Positions 14,950 through 22,868 of a DNA stretch of 32,234 bases are shown one piece after another (the stretch's first letter is position 1; each line of letters opens with the position of its first letter). A program made the position numbers and the translations under genes. Under the pieces are notes generated by a model that searched no databases, was not told the origin of the DNA, and worked only from the letters and a program-made list of their open reading frames with translations. Source of the stretch: Lentilactobacillus sp. Marseille-Q4993 (GTDB taxonomy: Bacteria; Bacillota; Bacilli; Lactobacillales; Lactobacillaceae); NCBI RefSeq assembly GCF_951230165.1, contig NZ_CATNVB010000031.1, forward strand, positions 1 through 32,234, in the 5' to 3' direction.

Positions 14950-16263
14950 TTAGCTTTGAGTCATATTTTTCTTAACTGGCAGGGTGATTTCAAAAATTGA
15001 ACCAGTTGGTTCGTTGTCTTTAACAATAACCTTTCCTTTGTGCTGATTAATGATGAATGATGCAATAGCGAGACCGAGGCCGGTTCCGCCGGTCTTACTG
15101 TTTCGGGATTTGTCGGCCCGATAGAATCGTTCAAATACCCGCTTTTTGTCAGCATCTGGGATTCCAACACCGCTATCTGCCACCGAAATGGTGAGGTTGT
15201 TTTTAGTTGTAGTTGCCATCACGGTAATGGTACCGCCCTCTGGGGTGTACTTGATGGCATTGTCAATGAAGATAATTAGTAGCTGCTTAATTAGTTCATC
15301 ATCAAACACACCAGAACCATCAGCGTCAATTTTGCCAGTCAGCTCTTTATTTTGGCTCGCAGCAATTTCCTTATATGGCTGGATGGCCTCAGTCAAGAAT
15401 GGTTTGATTTCATGGGGTTGCATGTTCGCCTGCAAAACGTCAGCGTCCATCCGTGATAGGGTTAGTAGCTTTGAGGTTAGGGATTGTAGCTGATCGACAT
15501 TATTCAGTGAAGTTGAAATTTTATCAGCTTGGTCAATAATTCGATCTTTGGGTTTTGTCAACATATACTCCATTTGACTCTGAATAACCGCAAGTGGGGT
15601 TCTCAACTCATGAGCAGCATTAGCACTAAAGTCTCGTTGCCGTTTCCAAGAAGCTAAAATTGGTCTCATCGATTCGCGAGAAAGGGTGTATGCGACAAAG
15701 ATTGCCAGAACCCAGAACGCCGCCAAAGTTAGCCATAGAGACCGGACAAAGCTGTTGATTGCCAGAATATCTGAATCAATATTTTCCAAAATCAACACAT
15801 AGTTTCCAGAGTATAGTGCATTGGGATTGGATTTGGGTACTTTTATCAATAACGCTCTAAAGTGAGTCGTTAATGAAGCTGAGGTTAGGATGATTTCCCT
15901 TACCTTGCCTTTGTCTTTGGGAGTTAACTGGATATTTTTAAAGAAGGCGTATGAACGGGAACCCATCATATCCTTATTTAGAATCTCGCCACTTTTACTG
16001 TAAACGATGATGTTGGATCTGAATGGGCCACCAACTGTCGGTTGAGCGTCACCGTTAGGGGTAATTCTAAAGTTTGGCTGATTTGCATTTGTTAGAATTT
16101 GATATCTTTGCCGGGCGAGTCCTGCATCAATGTTTTGAAATATTGACCGTTGAAAAAAGATAAAGATAACGCATCCGAGCACAATAAAGAGGGCCGCAAA
16201 TGCTACCAACATTTTGATAAATAGCGACCGTTGCTGTTTCTTTTGCGAATCTTTCTTACTCAA
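14950..16263 (-). CDS. ciaH: Sensor histidine kinase, CiaH-like
   Basis: A 437-residue membrane kinase. Transmembrane helices at about 14-38 and 174-194 enclose an extracytoplasmic sensor of about 135 residues; the HAMP region is short. The H-box DFSANAAHELRTPL puts the phosphorylated His at 218. The ATPase part has the N-box IDNAIKYTP, G1 DSGVGIP, F-box FERFYRADKSR and G2 GGTGLGLAI. Start is TTG at 16263, with GGAGGA upstream that lies inside the stop of the response-regulator gene, so translation is coupled. The CiaH name rests mainly on the partner regulator; the sensor part gives no hint of the signal. Confidence 0.88.
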   Translation of the reverse strand: MSKKDSQKKQQRSLFIKMLVAFAALFIVLGCVIFIFFQRSIFQNIDAGLARQRYQILTNANQPNFRITPNGDAQPTVGGPFRSNIIVYSKSGEILNKDMMGSRSYAFFKNIQLTPKDKGKVREIILTSASLTTHFRALLIKVPKSNPNALYSGNYVLILENIDSDILAINSFVRSLWLTLAAFWVLAIFVAYTLSRESMRPILASWKRQRDFSANAAHELRTPLAVIQSQMEYMLTKPKDRIIDQADKISTSLNNVDQLQSLTSKLLTLSRMDADVLQANMQPHEIKPFLTEAIQPYKEIAASQNKELTGKIDADGSGVFDDELIKQLLIIFIDNAIKYTPEGGTITVMATTTKNNLTISVADSGVGIPDADKKRVFERFYRADKSRNSKTGGTGLGLAIASFIINQHKGKVIVKDNEPTGSIFEITLPVKKNMTQS

Positions 16264-16266
16264 TAA

Positions 16267-16953
16267 TTAATCCTCCGTTTCAAAAATGTAACCAACGTTT
16301 CTAAGGGTCCTAATTGGCTGGTGGTCAGTTAATTTGGAGATTTTTTTTCGGAGATTACTCATATAAACTTCGACTACTGACAAGGATGTTTCTGATTCAA
16401 AGCCCCAAATTCGATCGAAGATTTGTTCCTTGGTGATAATTGAGTTGGAATTCTGAAGGAAGTAAATCAGTAAGTCGTATTCCTTTCCGTTCAGTTCAAG
16501 TTCGTTGCCATCAATGGCGACGGTTCGATTGTTTAGGTTTGCTGAAAAGTTAGCTACGGCTAATTGATTGTCATCGCCTAAGCGCCCAGCACGTTTGAGT
16601 AAAGCCTTAACTCTCATTAGGAGCTCTTCTCGGTGGAAGGGCTTAGTAAGGTAGTCATCAGCTCCAAGTTCAAAACCATGCACTTTGTCATCAAGCGTGT
16701 CCTTAGCGGTTAAAATCAAAACTGGCATATCTAACTTGGTTTCGGTTCGCCACTTTTTGAGAATATCGAAACCGCTAATTTGGGGCAACATCAAATCAAG
16801 AACAGCTAAGTCATAAATTCCTTCTTGGCCCAGCATCTGGCCTTCAAAGCCGTCATGGCTGACGGTTACCTGACCGATTTCATCAAGAAATATTTTTAAA
16901 CTGTTGGCTAAATCCTCGTCATCTTCGACAATTAGAATCTTAAGTTCTTTCAT
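16267..16953 (-). CDS. ciaR: Response regulator, OmpR/PhoB family, CiaR-like
   Basis: A 228-residue response regulator. The receiver has the acidic pair Asp11/Asp12, phospho-acceptor Asp53 in LDLMLP, the LTAKD switch and Lys in LTKPF. The C-terminal winged helix contains LNGKEYDLLIYFLQNSNSI, IFDRIWGFES and SVVEVYMSNLRKKI, closely following streptococcal CiaR as I recall it. Start is the ATG at 16953, six bases after GGAGG; a GTG at 16968 is in frame but overlaps that site. CiaR controls envelope stress, competence and htrA in streptococci; targets here are unknown. It is the first gene of the two-gene operon and divergent from the YoaK-like gene. Confidence 0.9.
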   Translation of the reverse strand: MKELKILIVEDDEDLANSLKIFLDEIGQVTVSHDGFEGQMLGQEGIYDLAVLDLMLPQISGFDILKKWRTETKLDMPVLILTAKDTLDDKVHGFELGADDYLTKPFHREELLMRVKALLKRAGRLGDDNQLAVANFSANLNNRTVAIDGNELELNGKEYDLLIYFLQNSNSIITKEQIFDRIWGFESETSLSVVEVYMSNLRKKISKLTDHQPIRTLRNVGYIFETED

Positions 16954-16970
16954 GTAATCCCTCCACACTT

Positions 16971-17050
16971 TATATACAAAAAATACCGATTTTATGACAA
17001 AAAATCAATTGAAATGCTAATTCTTCATAAAGAAACAACTTTTTAAGTTG
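16971..17050 (-). promoter_or_regulatory. ciaR-like promoter and flanking inverted repeat
   Basis: Minus-strand TTGTCA (16995-17000), 18-base spacer, TATATA (16971-16976). Upstream at 17036-17050 a small inverted repeat, CAACTT/AAGTTG with a 3-base centre, contains a TTTAAG half-site like those of CiaR. The normal direct repeat with 5-base spacing is not seen. Confidence 0.5.
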
Positions 17051-17071
17051 CGCTTATGGAAAGTGTGAGTG

Positions 17072-17094
17072 ACAAATCACTTTGATTGATTTGT
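17072..17094. repeat. Inverted repeat in the ciaR/yoaK intergenic region
   Basis: ACAAATCA (17072-17079) and TGATTTGT (17087-17094) form a perfect 8-bp inverted repeat with a 7-base spacer, about 55 bases before the yoaK-like start. It is a plausible operator, but no regulator is known. Confidence 0.4.
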
Positions 17095-17149
17095 GGTTGT
17101 CAATGTAGTTAACTAGTACCGTTAAAAACGATAAATGGGGTGGCAGATT

Positions 17150-17806
17150 ATGATGAAGACACAGCAAGAACAGTATTACCAAAAGTTATCCGCTGGGGCA
17201 CTACTGGCAATGGCAGCTGGCTCAATCGATGCTTACTCATACCTTCGTGATGGAGGAGTATTTGCTGGTTTGCAAACTGGTAATATGATTTTGATGGGCT
17301 TACACCTTGGCACTGGCAAGTACGAGGCCGCAATGGGTGAGTTGTTCTCGGTTTTTATGTTTATGGTCGGAATCTTCATTATTAGGTCGTTACAATTGCG
17401 ATTCCCAGCTGAAAAGGAACTTAGAAGAAAGCAAATCACCTTGGCTTGGGAAATTTTGATATTCGTTATTGTGGCATTTATTCCGATGGGAGTTTCACCA
17501 CTGATCAAAACCGCATTTCTCTCGGTTGCTGCTGCGGCACAACTGCAGGAGTTTAGGTTATTGAAGGGCAAGCCATTTACGTCACTGATGATGACTGGGC
17601 ATATTAGAACTTTATCCGAATCAATATTTGACTTCGTGGCCAACCGAGACACTAAAGCTGGAAAAATAGCGGGTAGGACGATTACAATCATCCTTTTCTT
17701 TGCGATTGGAGCCTTTCTAAGTGGTTTTGCAATGGCATTCATCGCGGGAAAGGCGATCCTAATTCCAGCCGTGATTCTACTTATTGCATTCTTCTTTGCA
17801 AAGTAA
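17150..17806 (+). CDS. YoaK-like (DUF1275) membrane protein
   Basis: A 218-residue integral membrane protein of the DUF1275/YoaK family, function unknown. It has about six hydrophobic helices. The family pattern is visible in AGSIDAYSYLRDGGVFAGLQTGNMILMGLHLG near the N-terminus (Gly-rich helix breaks, TGN) and in FTSLMMTGHIRTL before the last pair of helices. Start is the ATG at 17150 after GGGGTGG; the ATG at 17135 would run through that site. The stop is one base from that of the convergent GNAT gene, with no terminator between. Confidence 0.88.
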   Translation: MMKTQQEQYYQKLSAGALLAMAAGSIDAYSYLRDGGVFAGLQTGNMILMGLHLGTGKYEAAMGELFSVFMFMVGIFIIRSLQLRFPAEKELRRKQITLAWEILIFVIVAFIPMGVSPLIKTAFLSVAAAAQLQEFRLLKGKPFTSLMMTGHIRTLSESIFDFVANRDTKAGKIAGRTITIILFFAIGAFLSGFAMAFIAGKAILIPAVILLIAFFFAK

Positions 17807-17807
17807 G

Positions 17808-18341
17808 CTAGTTTGGGTTGATCTTTGAGTATAAGACAACATCATGATATTCATTTGTGTGGAAGAGGTAATCTTTTAGAATACCGTCTTCATGGTAGTC
17901 AAGTCTGATGGCAACATCACGGCTTGGCTTATTTTTTATGTCCGCAATTAGTTCTAATCTGTGTAGTGCAAGTTCATTAAAGGCGATTTTTTCCATCTCG
18001 CGAAGGCAGGAGGTCATGACCCCCGCCCCCCGGTATTCCCGGCCAAGCCAGTAGCCAATTTGACCAGCGTGGTTGGTTTGATTAATTTGATGGATATCGA
18101 TCATTCCTGCGGGATGACCATTGACTGTAATTACTGTCAGTAGAAGGTTTCCAGCCGCCATCTGTTCATAAGAAAACTTGATAAATTCCTGTTCATCTGA
18201 GGCAGTCATGGTGGTTTCTGCCCAAGGTAGGTATTGTGCAAGATTTTTGCGGTCATCAGCAATTAGCCGAACTAATTCCTCTGCGTCGCTGTTGGTTGGA
18301 ATTTTAAGACTAATGTTGTCGGTTACTTTGTGGTAGAACAT
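17808..18341 (-). CDS. GNAT N-acetyltransferase, RimJ/RimL-like
   Basis: A 177-residue acetyl-CoA-dependent acetyltransferase in the RimL/YdaF branch. Signs are LKIPTNSDAEELVRLI at the start, the LPWAE turn near residue 40, GMIDIHQI in the central sheet, IGYWLGREYRGAGVMTSCLREM holding the acetyl-CoA pyrophosphate loop (RGAGVM variant of the R/QxxGxG/A motif) and a final HRLELIADIKNKPS strand. A protein N-terminus or small amine could be the acceptor. The residue order RLDYHEDGILKDYL is close to the usual LGFxxEG motif but lacks the Gly-Phe. GGAGG precedes the ATG by 7 bases. Confidence 0.85.
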   Translation of the reverse strand: MFYHKVTDNISLKIPTNSDAEELVRLIADDRKNLAQYLPWAETTMTASDEQEFIKFSYEQMAAGNLLLTVITVNGHPAGMIDIHQINQTNHAGQIGYWLGREYRGAGVMTSCLREMEKIAFNELALHRLELIADIKNKPSRDVAIRLDYHEDGILKDYLFHTNEYHDVVLYSKINPN

Positions 18342-18384
18342 GGGGACACCTCCGAATTGTTTATAGATAACTATAGCATTGGAA

Positions 18385-18728
18385 TTGCCAAGAAAAAAGG
18401 CTTGTGATACTGTTATTCCTATATAAGAAAGGTCGTGAATGGAATTGAAAAATGGAATTCGTTAGAAAGAACTATCCGTTAGGGTGGTAGTCTGACAAGT
18501 ATAAGAATGCTTTTTCTCGGCAGTCACTGAGAAGAAACTTAAGTTTGGTAGCGAATGAAAAGTTGCCATTCAGTTTCTTATACTCTATTTTTCAATTCTA
18601 TAATCGGTTGCTAGCTCTTGATTTCATCAACGTTAGCAACCACCAAATTGAATATGTGTTAACCGATTCAGCGATAGGATTGGTTTAATTGTCATGATTA
18701 ACCACCAGCATTAAGAGGTGAATATATC
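18385..18728 (+). promoter_or_regulatory. Long structured leader of the ABC-F gene (candidate attenuator)
   Basis: A possible promoter (TTGCCA 18385-18390, 17 bases, TACTGT 18408-18413 with TG before it; weak -10) leads into about 300 untranslated bases. GAATTGAAAAAT (18442-18453) pairs perfectly with ATTTTTCAATTC (18587-18598), and inside it AGTATAAGAA (18498-18507) pairs with TTCTTATACT (18575-18584). Further on, GGTTGCTA (18606-18613) pairs with TAGCAACC (18634-18641), while AATCGGTT (18602-18609) can instead pair with AACCGATT (18661-18668). The latter can in turn pair with GGATTGGTT (18677-18685). These alternatives exclude one another, as in ribosome-controlled attenuators of ABC-F resistance genes. 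Confidence 0.6.
18439..18465 (+). CDS. Candidate 8-codon leader peptide MELKNGIR
   Basis: ATG at 18439 opens an 8-codon frame ending in TAG at 18463-18465, preceded by AAGAAAGG with six bases between. Codons 2-5 are exactly the left arm of the 12-bp inverted repeat 18442-18453/18587-18598, so a ribosome on this frame would prevent that pairing. This placement is what an antibiotic-sensing leader peptide needs. Translation is not shown. A second tiny frame, MINHQH at 18694-18714, ends in the ribosome site of the main gene and could also matter. Confidence 0.45.
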   Translation: MELKNGIR

Positions 18729-20258
18729 ATGGGTATGATAAACATTAATAATTTGTCGTTTAGATATGACGGCATGCAAAGCAACTTATTTAATAAGTTG
18801 AATATCAGTATCGATGAATCCTGGAAACTGGGATTGATTGGTAGAAATGGGCGAGGCAAAACCACGTTAATGAGGATTTTGCTGGGTCAACTTGAGTATA
18901 TTGGTGACGTCCAAAGTAATTTGAAATTCCACTATTTTCCGCAGGCGGTAATTAGCGATGCGGATTCAGCTCAGAACGTTGTCTTAAAAATGGCTGGAAT
19001 TGATATTAGTGAACTTTGGCGAATTCAAATTGAAATGGATAAGCTGCAACTGAAAGATACTGTCTTGAATCAACAATTTAGTACGCTCAGTCCAGGTGAA
19101 AAGACCAAGCTAAAACTAGCTGTTCTATTTAGTGATGAAAATACATTTAAACTGATTGATGAGCCAACCAATCATTTAGATGTTGATGGTAGAAAGATTG
19201 TTGCGGATTATCTTAAGCAGAAGACTGGCTTTATCGTTGTTAGTCATGACCGTGACCTAATCAATAAAGTAGTCGATCACGTGATGTCTATTGATAGAAG
19301 TAAGGTTGAGGTTCTGAAGGGTGATTACGACACCTGGAAGGTAGCGTTTGACCAGCAAAACGAATTTGAAAAGCGGAAAAAGGCTGAAATTGAGGGTGAT
19401 GTCAAAAGGCTGGAGAAAGCTGCCAAACGGGTTAGTCAATGGGGCAACAACACCGAAAATAAGAAGGGCCAGTCAGCGTATAAGGGCCAAGGCCATGTCG
19501 ACCTTGATAAAGGGTTCATTGGGCATAAAGCTGCTAAGGTTATGAAACGCAAAAAGGTGATGGAACGACGAACCGATAGTGAAATTGAAGAAAAGAAGAG
19601 CTTACTCAAGAATATTGATGAAGAGCAGGAACTAACGCTTAACTTTAGCCGGACTCCTCAGAAGAACCTGCTAACGGTTTCGGACTTTACGGTTAGTCGA
19701 TCAGGCCACCAACTGATTGAACCGATTTCGTTTAAAATTGGTCGGCACGATAGAGTAGCGATTATGGGTCCAAATGGGATTGGTAAGACAACGGTAATAA
19801 GGGCAATTTTAGGGGATGAAAGCATCGAAACCCAAGGAACTAGCAAACTAGCCGGTGGGCTTAAGATCTCCTATGTTGGCCAGCTGTTTGATAATGTTAA
19901 TGGAGATTTGAGAGAATACGCCGAAAGCAACAAGTTGGACCTGTCCTTATTCTTGAATGCGCTGCGAAAACTCGGATTTGATCGGTCTGTGTTCGACAAC
20001 AAGATGGAAGATATGAGTATGGGCCAGAAACGGAAAATTTCGTTAGCAAAGTCGTTAGTTGAGCCTGCAAATCTTTACGTTTGGGATGAACCGCTGAATT
20101 ATTTGGACATTATTACCAGACAAGAAATTGAAAACCTAGTTTTGGAGGTCAAGCCGCCAATGTTGTTTATTGATCATGATGTGATGTTTGTGAGGGATGT
20201 GGCGACGGAAAAGATTACTTTGCGAATGAATAGTAGCGGTGAAGAATTACGATATTAG
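18729..20258 (+). CDS. ABC-F ribosomal protection protein, Lsa-like
   Basis: A 509-residue cytosolic twin-ATPase without membrane segments. Walker A motifs GRNGRGKT (residues 38-45) and GPNGIGKT, signature sequences LSPGEKTKL and MSMGQKRKI, and Walker B/H-loop regions LIDEPTNHLD and VWDEPLNYLD with VVSHDRD and FIDHDV define two domains. Between them is a charged linker (about 215-310), the part that reaches the ribosomal peptidyl-transferase centre in resistance ABC-F proteins. The start LFNKLNISIDESWKLGLIGRNGRGKTT is split like that of the Lsa family, whose members give resistance to lincosamides, streptogramin A and pleuromutilins. The drug spectrum here is inferred. AAGAGGTG lies 8 bases before the ATG. 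Confidence 0.88.
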   Translation: MGMININNLSFRYDGMQSNLFNKLNISIDESWKLGLIGRNGRGKTTLMRILLGQLEYIGDVQSNLKFHYFPQAVISDADSAQNVVLKMAGIDISELWRIQIEMDKLQLKDTVLNQQFSTLSPGEKTKLKLAVLFSDENTFKLIDEPTNHLDVDGRKIVADYLKQKTGFIVVSHDRDLINKVVDHVMSIDRSKVEVLKGDYDTWKVAFDQQNEFEKRKKAEIEGDVKRLEKAAKRVSQWGNNTENKKGQSAYKGQGHVDLDKGFIGHKAAKVMKRKKVMERRTDSEIEEKKSLLKNIDEEQELTLNFSRTPQKNLLTVSDFTVSRSGHQLIEPISFKIGRHDRVAIMGPNGIGKTTVIRAILGDESIETQGTSKLAGGLKISYVGQLFDNVNGDLREYAESNKLDLSLFLNALRKLGFDRSVFDNKMEDMSMGQKRKISLAKSLVEPANLYVWDEPLNYLDIITRQEIENLVLEVKPPMLFIDHDVMFVRDVATEKITLRMNSSGEELRY

Positions 20259-20358
20259 TAGTTGATGATTATCATAGTGACTAAAGGTGGCAGGTAGCTA
20301 ATAAAATGCTTTGTTTGGTGCGACTAGTTACGAATGACTCACTCTTTTCCTTGTTGCA

Positions 20359-20388
20359 TTGACGCCCCAACCCCAATAGTCATATAGT
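20359..20388 (+). promoter_or_regulatory. Promoter of the anchored-protein pair
   Basis: TTGACG (20359-20364), 18-base spacer, TATAGT (20383-20388), 45 bases before the first gene of the pair. No terminator is obvious after the ABC-F gene. Confidence 0.5.
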
Positions 20389-20432
20389 TATATTAGTATA
20401 ATCAACATTGGGAAGATTGAGGGGATATTTTT

Positions 20433-21359
20433 ATGAACAGAAGTGACAGAAACCAGGCCCAACATGGCCGGTGGCAGAAACGAGTTTTAGCAATTTTGGG
20501 CGGCGTTATTGTTGTGTTGGCAATTTGGTTGGCATTTGCCCTTGGCAGTTCTAACAAAGATGCCAATAAGGCCGATATGCAGCCAAAAGCGACCGCAACA
20601 AAAAAGCCAAGCAAACCTAAAAAGCTGGCACTCAAACCAGGAGAAGTGCTCGGCAATTTGACTGAGAGGGCAACTGAAAATCAGGACAGCGTTACTGGTG
20701 GTGATCCAACCGCGTCCCAGTTTTATAAAAGCGGGAATAATTGGTACTGGAAGTTGACTTCTAATAACCGTGGTGAAGTTGAAGTGGGTAAAATTACTGG
20801 AATTAAGAAATCCGGTAGTGATTATCAACTAAAGACTACTAGTCAGGTGTATGAACAAGGAACTAAGTATACGTTGACTTTGCACTGGCTTGATAAGGGG
20901 AAACAGGAATATAACGTTCATACTGACTTTAAGAGTATCAACGGTAATTATACGGTTGGTGGTTCCCAAACCACGGCTCCTCAGCAAGTAAATACAAGAA
21001 ACCTGACGAGAAGTCAGATAAAGGATTGGATTTATCGAAATATAGAGAAGTATGGTTACAGTGATGAAAGCAACGAAAATGCGGATGATAATGATCCTAA
21101 TGTTTATGGGTATCAATTCTCGTTTGATAAGAGTGGGAGACTGGGTGTTTTTGTGGTAGAAAACCATGAGTATGTCAATAAAAAGTATCATACCCACTAT
21201 CAAACAGGATCTACCCCATCAGTTGCGTCATTCACGATAACCGAGCAAGGATACCTCCAAGTTCATAACGTTGGTACATCAGGGATGGAAATGGTGAAGA
21301 ATATTACTGGTTCCTCTGAAAACCAGTCCGCCATCGTCGCCCGTACCTTTGAAGAATAG
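20433..21359 (+). CDS. Membrane-anchored extracellular protein with one copy of a shared domain
   Basis: A 308-residue protein with a basic N-terminus, one hydrophobic anchor (about 18-40), a Lys/Pro linker and an outside part. Residues about 85-170 form a domain shared with the next gene: GGDPTASQFY, a Trp pair (NWYWKL), NRGEVEVGKI, a QVYEQGTKYTL strand and a closing SINGNYTVGG. The C-terminal half (about 185-308) is different, with YGYSDESNENADDNDPNVYGYQFSFDKSGRLGVFVV split over a likely beta domain. I do not recognise either domain. No sorting motif, so it should stay anchored by the N-terminal helix. It ends 12 bases before its paralogue. Confidence 0.75.
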   Translation: MNRSDRNQAQHGRWQKRVLAILGGVIVVLAIWLAFALGSSNKDANKADMQPKATATKKPSKPKKLALKPGEVLGNLTERATENQDSVTGGDPTASQFYKSGNNWYWKLTSNNRGEVEVGKITGIKKSGSDYQLKTTSQVYEQGTKYTLTLHWLDKGKQEYNVHTDFKSINGNYTVGGSQTTAPQQVNTRNLTRSQIKDWIYRNIEKYGYSDESNENADDNDPNVYGYQFSFDKSGRLGVFVVENHEYVNKKYHTHYQTGSTPSVASFTITEQGYLQVHNVGTSGMEMVKNITGSSENQSAIVARTFEE

Positions 21360-21371
21360 GGGGAAACCAAA

Positions 21372-22331
21372 TTGGGAAAGCGACTAAAACACACCGCAAA
21401 TAAGCCCCATTCAAAAGAGAATATTCTGATTGCCCTTGCGTCAGTGATTATTGTTCTCCTGGTAGTAATGATTATTGTGGTGGTAGGCGGTAACAAGCGT
21501 AACCAGGCTAGCAAACATAAACAACAGGCTGCAGCTGACAGTTCCGTGGTTATTAAAAAGCCAACTAAAAAGGAAAAATCGACCCCGATTCAAGTTTCAA
21601 ATGGAATGGACAACTTGGCTGCATTTACTAGTAATGGGGTTGAGGATCCAGAAACGAGAACTAACGGTGGCGATATTACCTACTCGCGGTTTTATTATGA
21701 CGAACCAACTCAAAAGTGGCACTGGCTATTCAATTCCAGCAAGCGAGGCGAAGTTGAGGATGCTGTTGTCTCCAGCGTTACCAAGCAAAGTGATGCTTAT
21801 CTAGTTAATGTCACGAGTTCGGTTTATGAACCCGGTACGAAGTATCAGCTTAAACTATCTTGGATATCCAATGACCATCTGCGTTACAACATTAATACGG
21901 CATTTAAGAATATAAATGGTAATTATTGGATTGGTAAGGATGCGGATGATGATTTTAGTCAGACTTATAATACTAATACAGATCAATCAGTTAATGATTG
22001 GTTATCAAGGGTTGTTCGTGGCTCTTCTGAAGAAGTACCGAAGACAAGAACTAATGATGGAGAAATAACGTATTCCCATTTCTACGTGGTTAACGGTAAT
22101 TGGTTCTGGACACTCCGTGGTGATAAACAGGGATTGATTGTGAGTGCAACAATTGTTTCTGGTCAAGTTCACGGTAATAGTGGGCGGGTAACACTTCAAT
22201 GTATCAGTACCAGCTATCCAAACTTTAACAAGCATTTTGACCTTGATGTTAATTTAAGCCATAATTTGCAGAATTACACAGTTCAAACTGGATTTGCTGG
22301 TGGCATTTACGGTGAATACGAAATTAATTAG
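21372..22331 (+). CDS. Membrane-anchored extracellular protein with two copies of the shared domain
   Basis: A 319-residue protein with the same plan as the gene before it. An N-terminal anchor (about 17-40) and a Lys-rich linker are followed by two copies of the domain. Copy one (about 93-185) has TRTNGGDITYSRFYY, WHWLF, KRGEVEDAVV, SSVYEPGTKYQL and NINGNYWIG. Copy two (about 222-315) has TRTNDGEITYSHFY, NWFWTL, KQGLIVSATI and a more divergent end. The start is TTG at 21372, with an AGGGGGA ribosome site 8 bases before; there is no suitable ATG. The domain is unknown to me. It is transcribed with the upstream paralogue. Confidence 0.75.
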   Translation: MGKRLKHTANKPHSKENILIALASVIIVLLVVMIIVVVGGNKRNQASKHKQQAAADSSVVIKKPTKKEKSTPIQVSNGMDNLAAFTSNGVEDPETRTNGGDITYSRFYYDEPTQKWHWLFNSSKRGEVEDAVVSSVTKQSDAYLVNVTSSVYEPGTKYQLKLSWISNDHLRYNINTAFKNINGNYWIGKDADDDFSQTYNTNTDQSVNDWLSRVVRGSSEEVPKTRTNDGEITYSHFYVVNGNWFWTLRGDKQGLIVSATIVSGQVHGNSGRVTLQCISTSYPNFNKHFDLDVNLSHNLQNYTVQTGFAGGIYGEYEIN

Positions 22332-22396
22332 TTTGCGTTTGACTTTCATCGTCCACAACCTATAATTCTATGTAAACGGTATCGGAGGACAACACA

Positions 22397-22825
22397 ATGA
22401 AGGATGAACGTTGGCGACGCCCACTGTATAGAACTGAGGCACGAAATGATGAGGGACTTGAAGGCCACGCTTATGTCCCCGGCGGAATTAAGGTGCAGAC
22501 TAGTAGCCCTTTGAATGATCATTTGGGAACTAACCCGGAACAATTATTAGGGATGTCACTCGCAACTTGCTTGAAGGCGACTTTAGAGTTTGTCCAAGAT
22601 GAACATAAACTGCCGAGAAGTGGCCAGGTTCATGTTCAAGTCGCGTACATCGGGGCCAAAGCTAATTATGAATTTCTAGTAAACGCTCAAATAAGAATTC
22701 CAGACGTTGATTTTGAAACGGCGAAGCAACTGACTGAGGAAACGGAAGGTCGTTGCTGCGTTTCCAAACTATTGGCAGGAAGTGCTAATTATACGGTGGA
22801 AACGGTGGAAGAGTTTGATGAATAA
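22397..22825 (+). CDS. OsmC/Ohr-family peroxide reductase
   Basis: A 142-residue cytosolic protein of the OsmC family, thiol-dependent reductases of organic peroxides. The two redox cysteines are Cys58 (SLATCLKATLE, at the start of the central helix) and Cys120 or Cys121 (EGRCCVSKLL); two adjacent cysteines here is a small oddity. GNPEQLL-like DHLGTNPEQLLG precedes the first Cys, as usual. CGGAGGA lies before the ATG. It is monocistronic and shares a terminator with the convergent tenA. Confidence 0.88.
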   Translation: MKDERWRRPLYRTEARNDEGLEGHAYVPGGIKVQTSSPLNDHLGTNPEQLLGMSLATCLKATLEFVQDEHKLPRSGQVHVQVAYIGAKANYEFLVNAQIRIPDVDFETAKQLTEETEGRCCVSKLLAGSANYTVETVEEFDE

Positions 22826-22828
22826 TAA

Positions 22829-22860
22829 AAAAGGTCAATCCAAAACGGATTGACCTTTTA
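22829..22860. terminator. Bidirectional terminator, osmC and tenA
   Basis: AAAAGGTCAATCC (22829-22841) pairs perfectly with GGATTGACCTTTT (22847-22859) around AAAAC. A-run and T-run allow use from both sides. Confidence 0.88.
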
Positions 22861-22868
22861 ATATGGAG

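Noticed and set aside
17233-17742. 169-codon open frame on the minus strand
   Set aside because: It lies fully inside the well-supported YoaK-like gene, has no ribosome site and its composition is that of an antisense shadow.
18480-18489. AGGGTGGTA, also T-box-like
   Set aside because: It is not followed by the ACCGCG part or a terminator, and lies in the middle of the ABC-F leader structure.
20829-21203. 124-codon open frame on the minus strand
   Set aside because: Antisense to the anchored-protein gene, with no ribosome site or recognisable motif.
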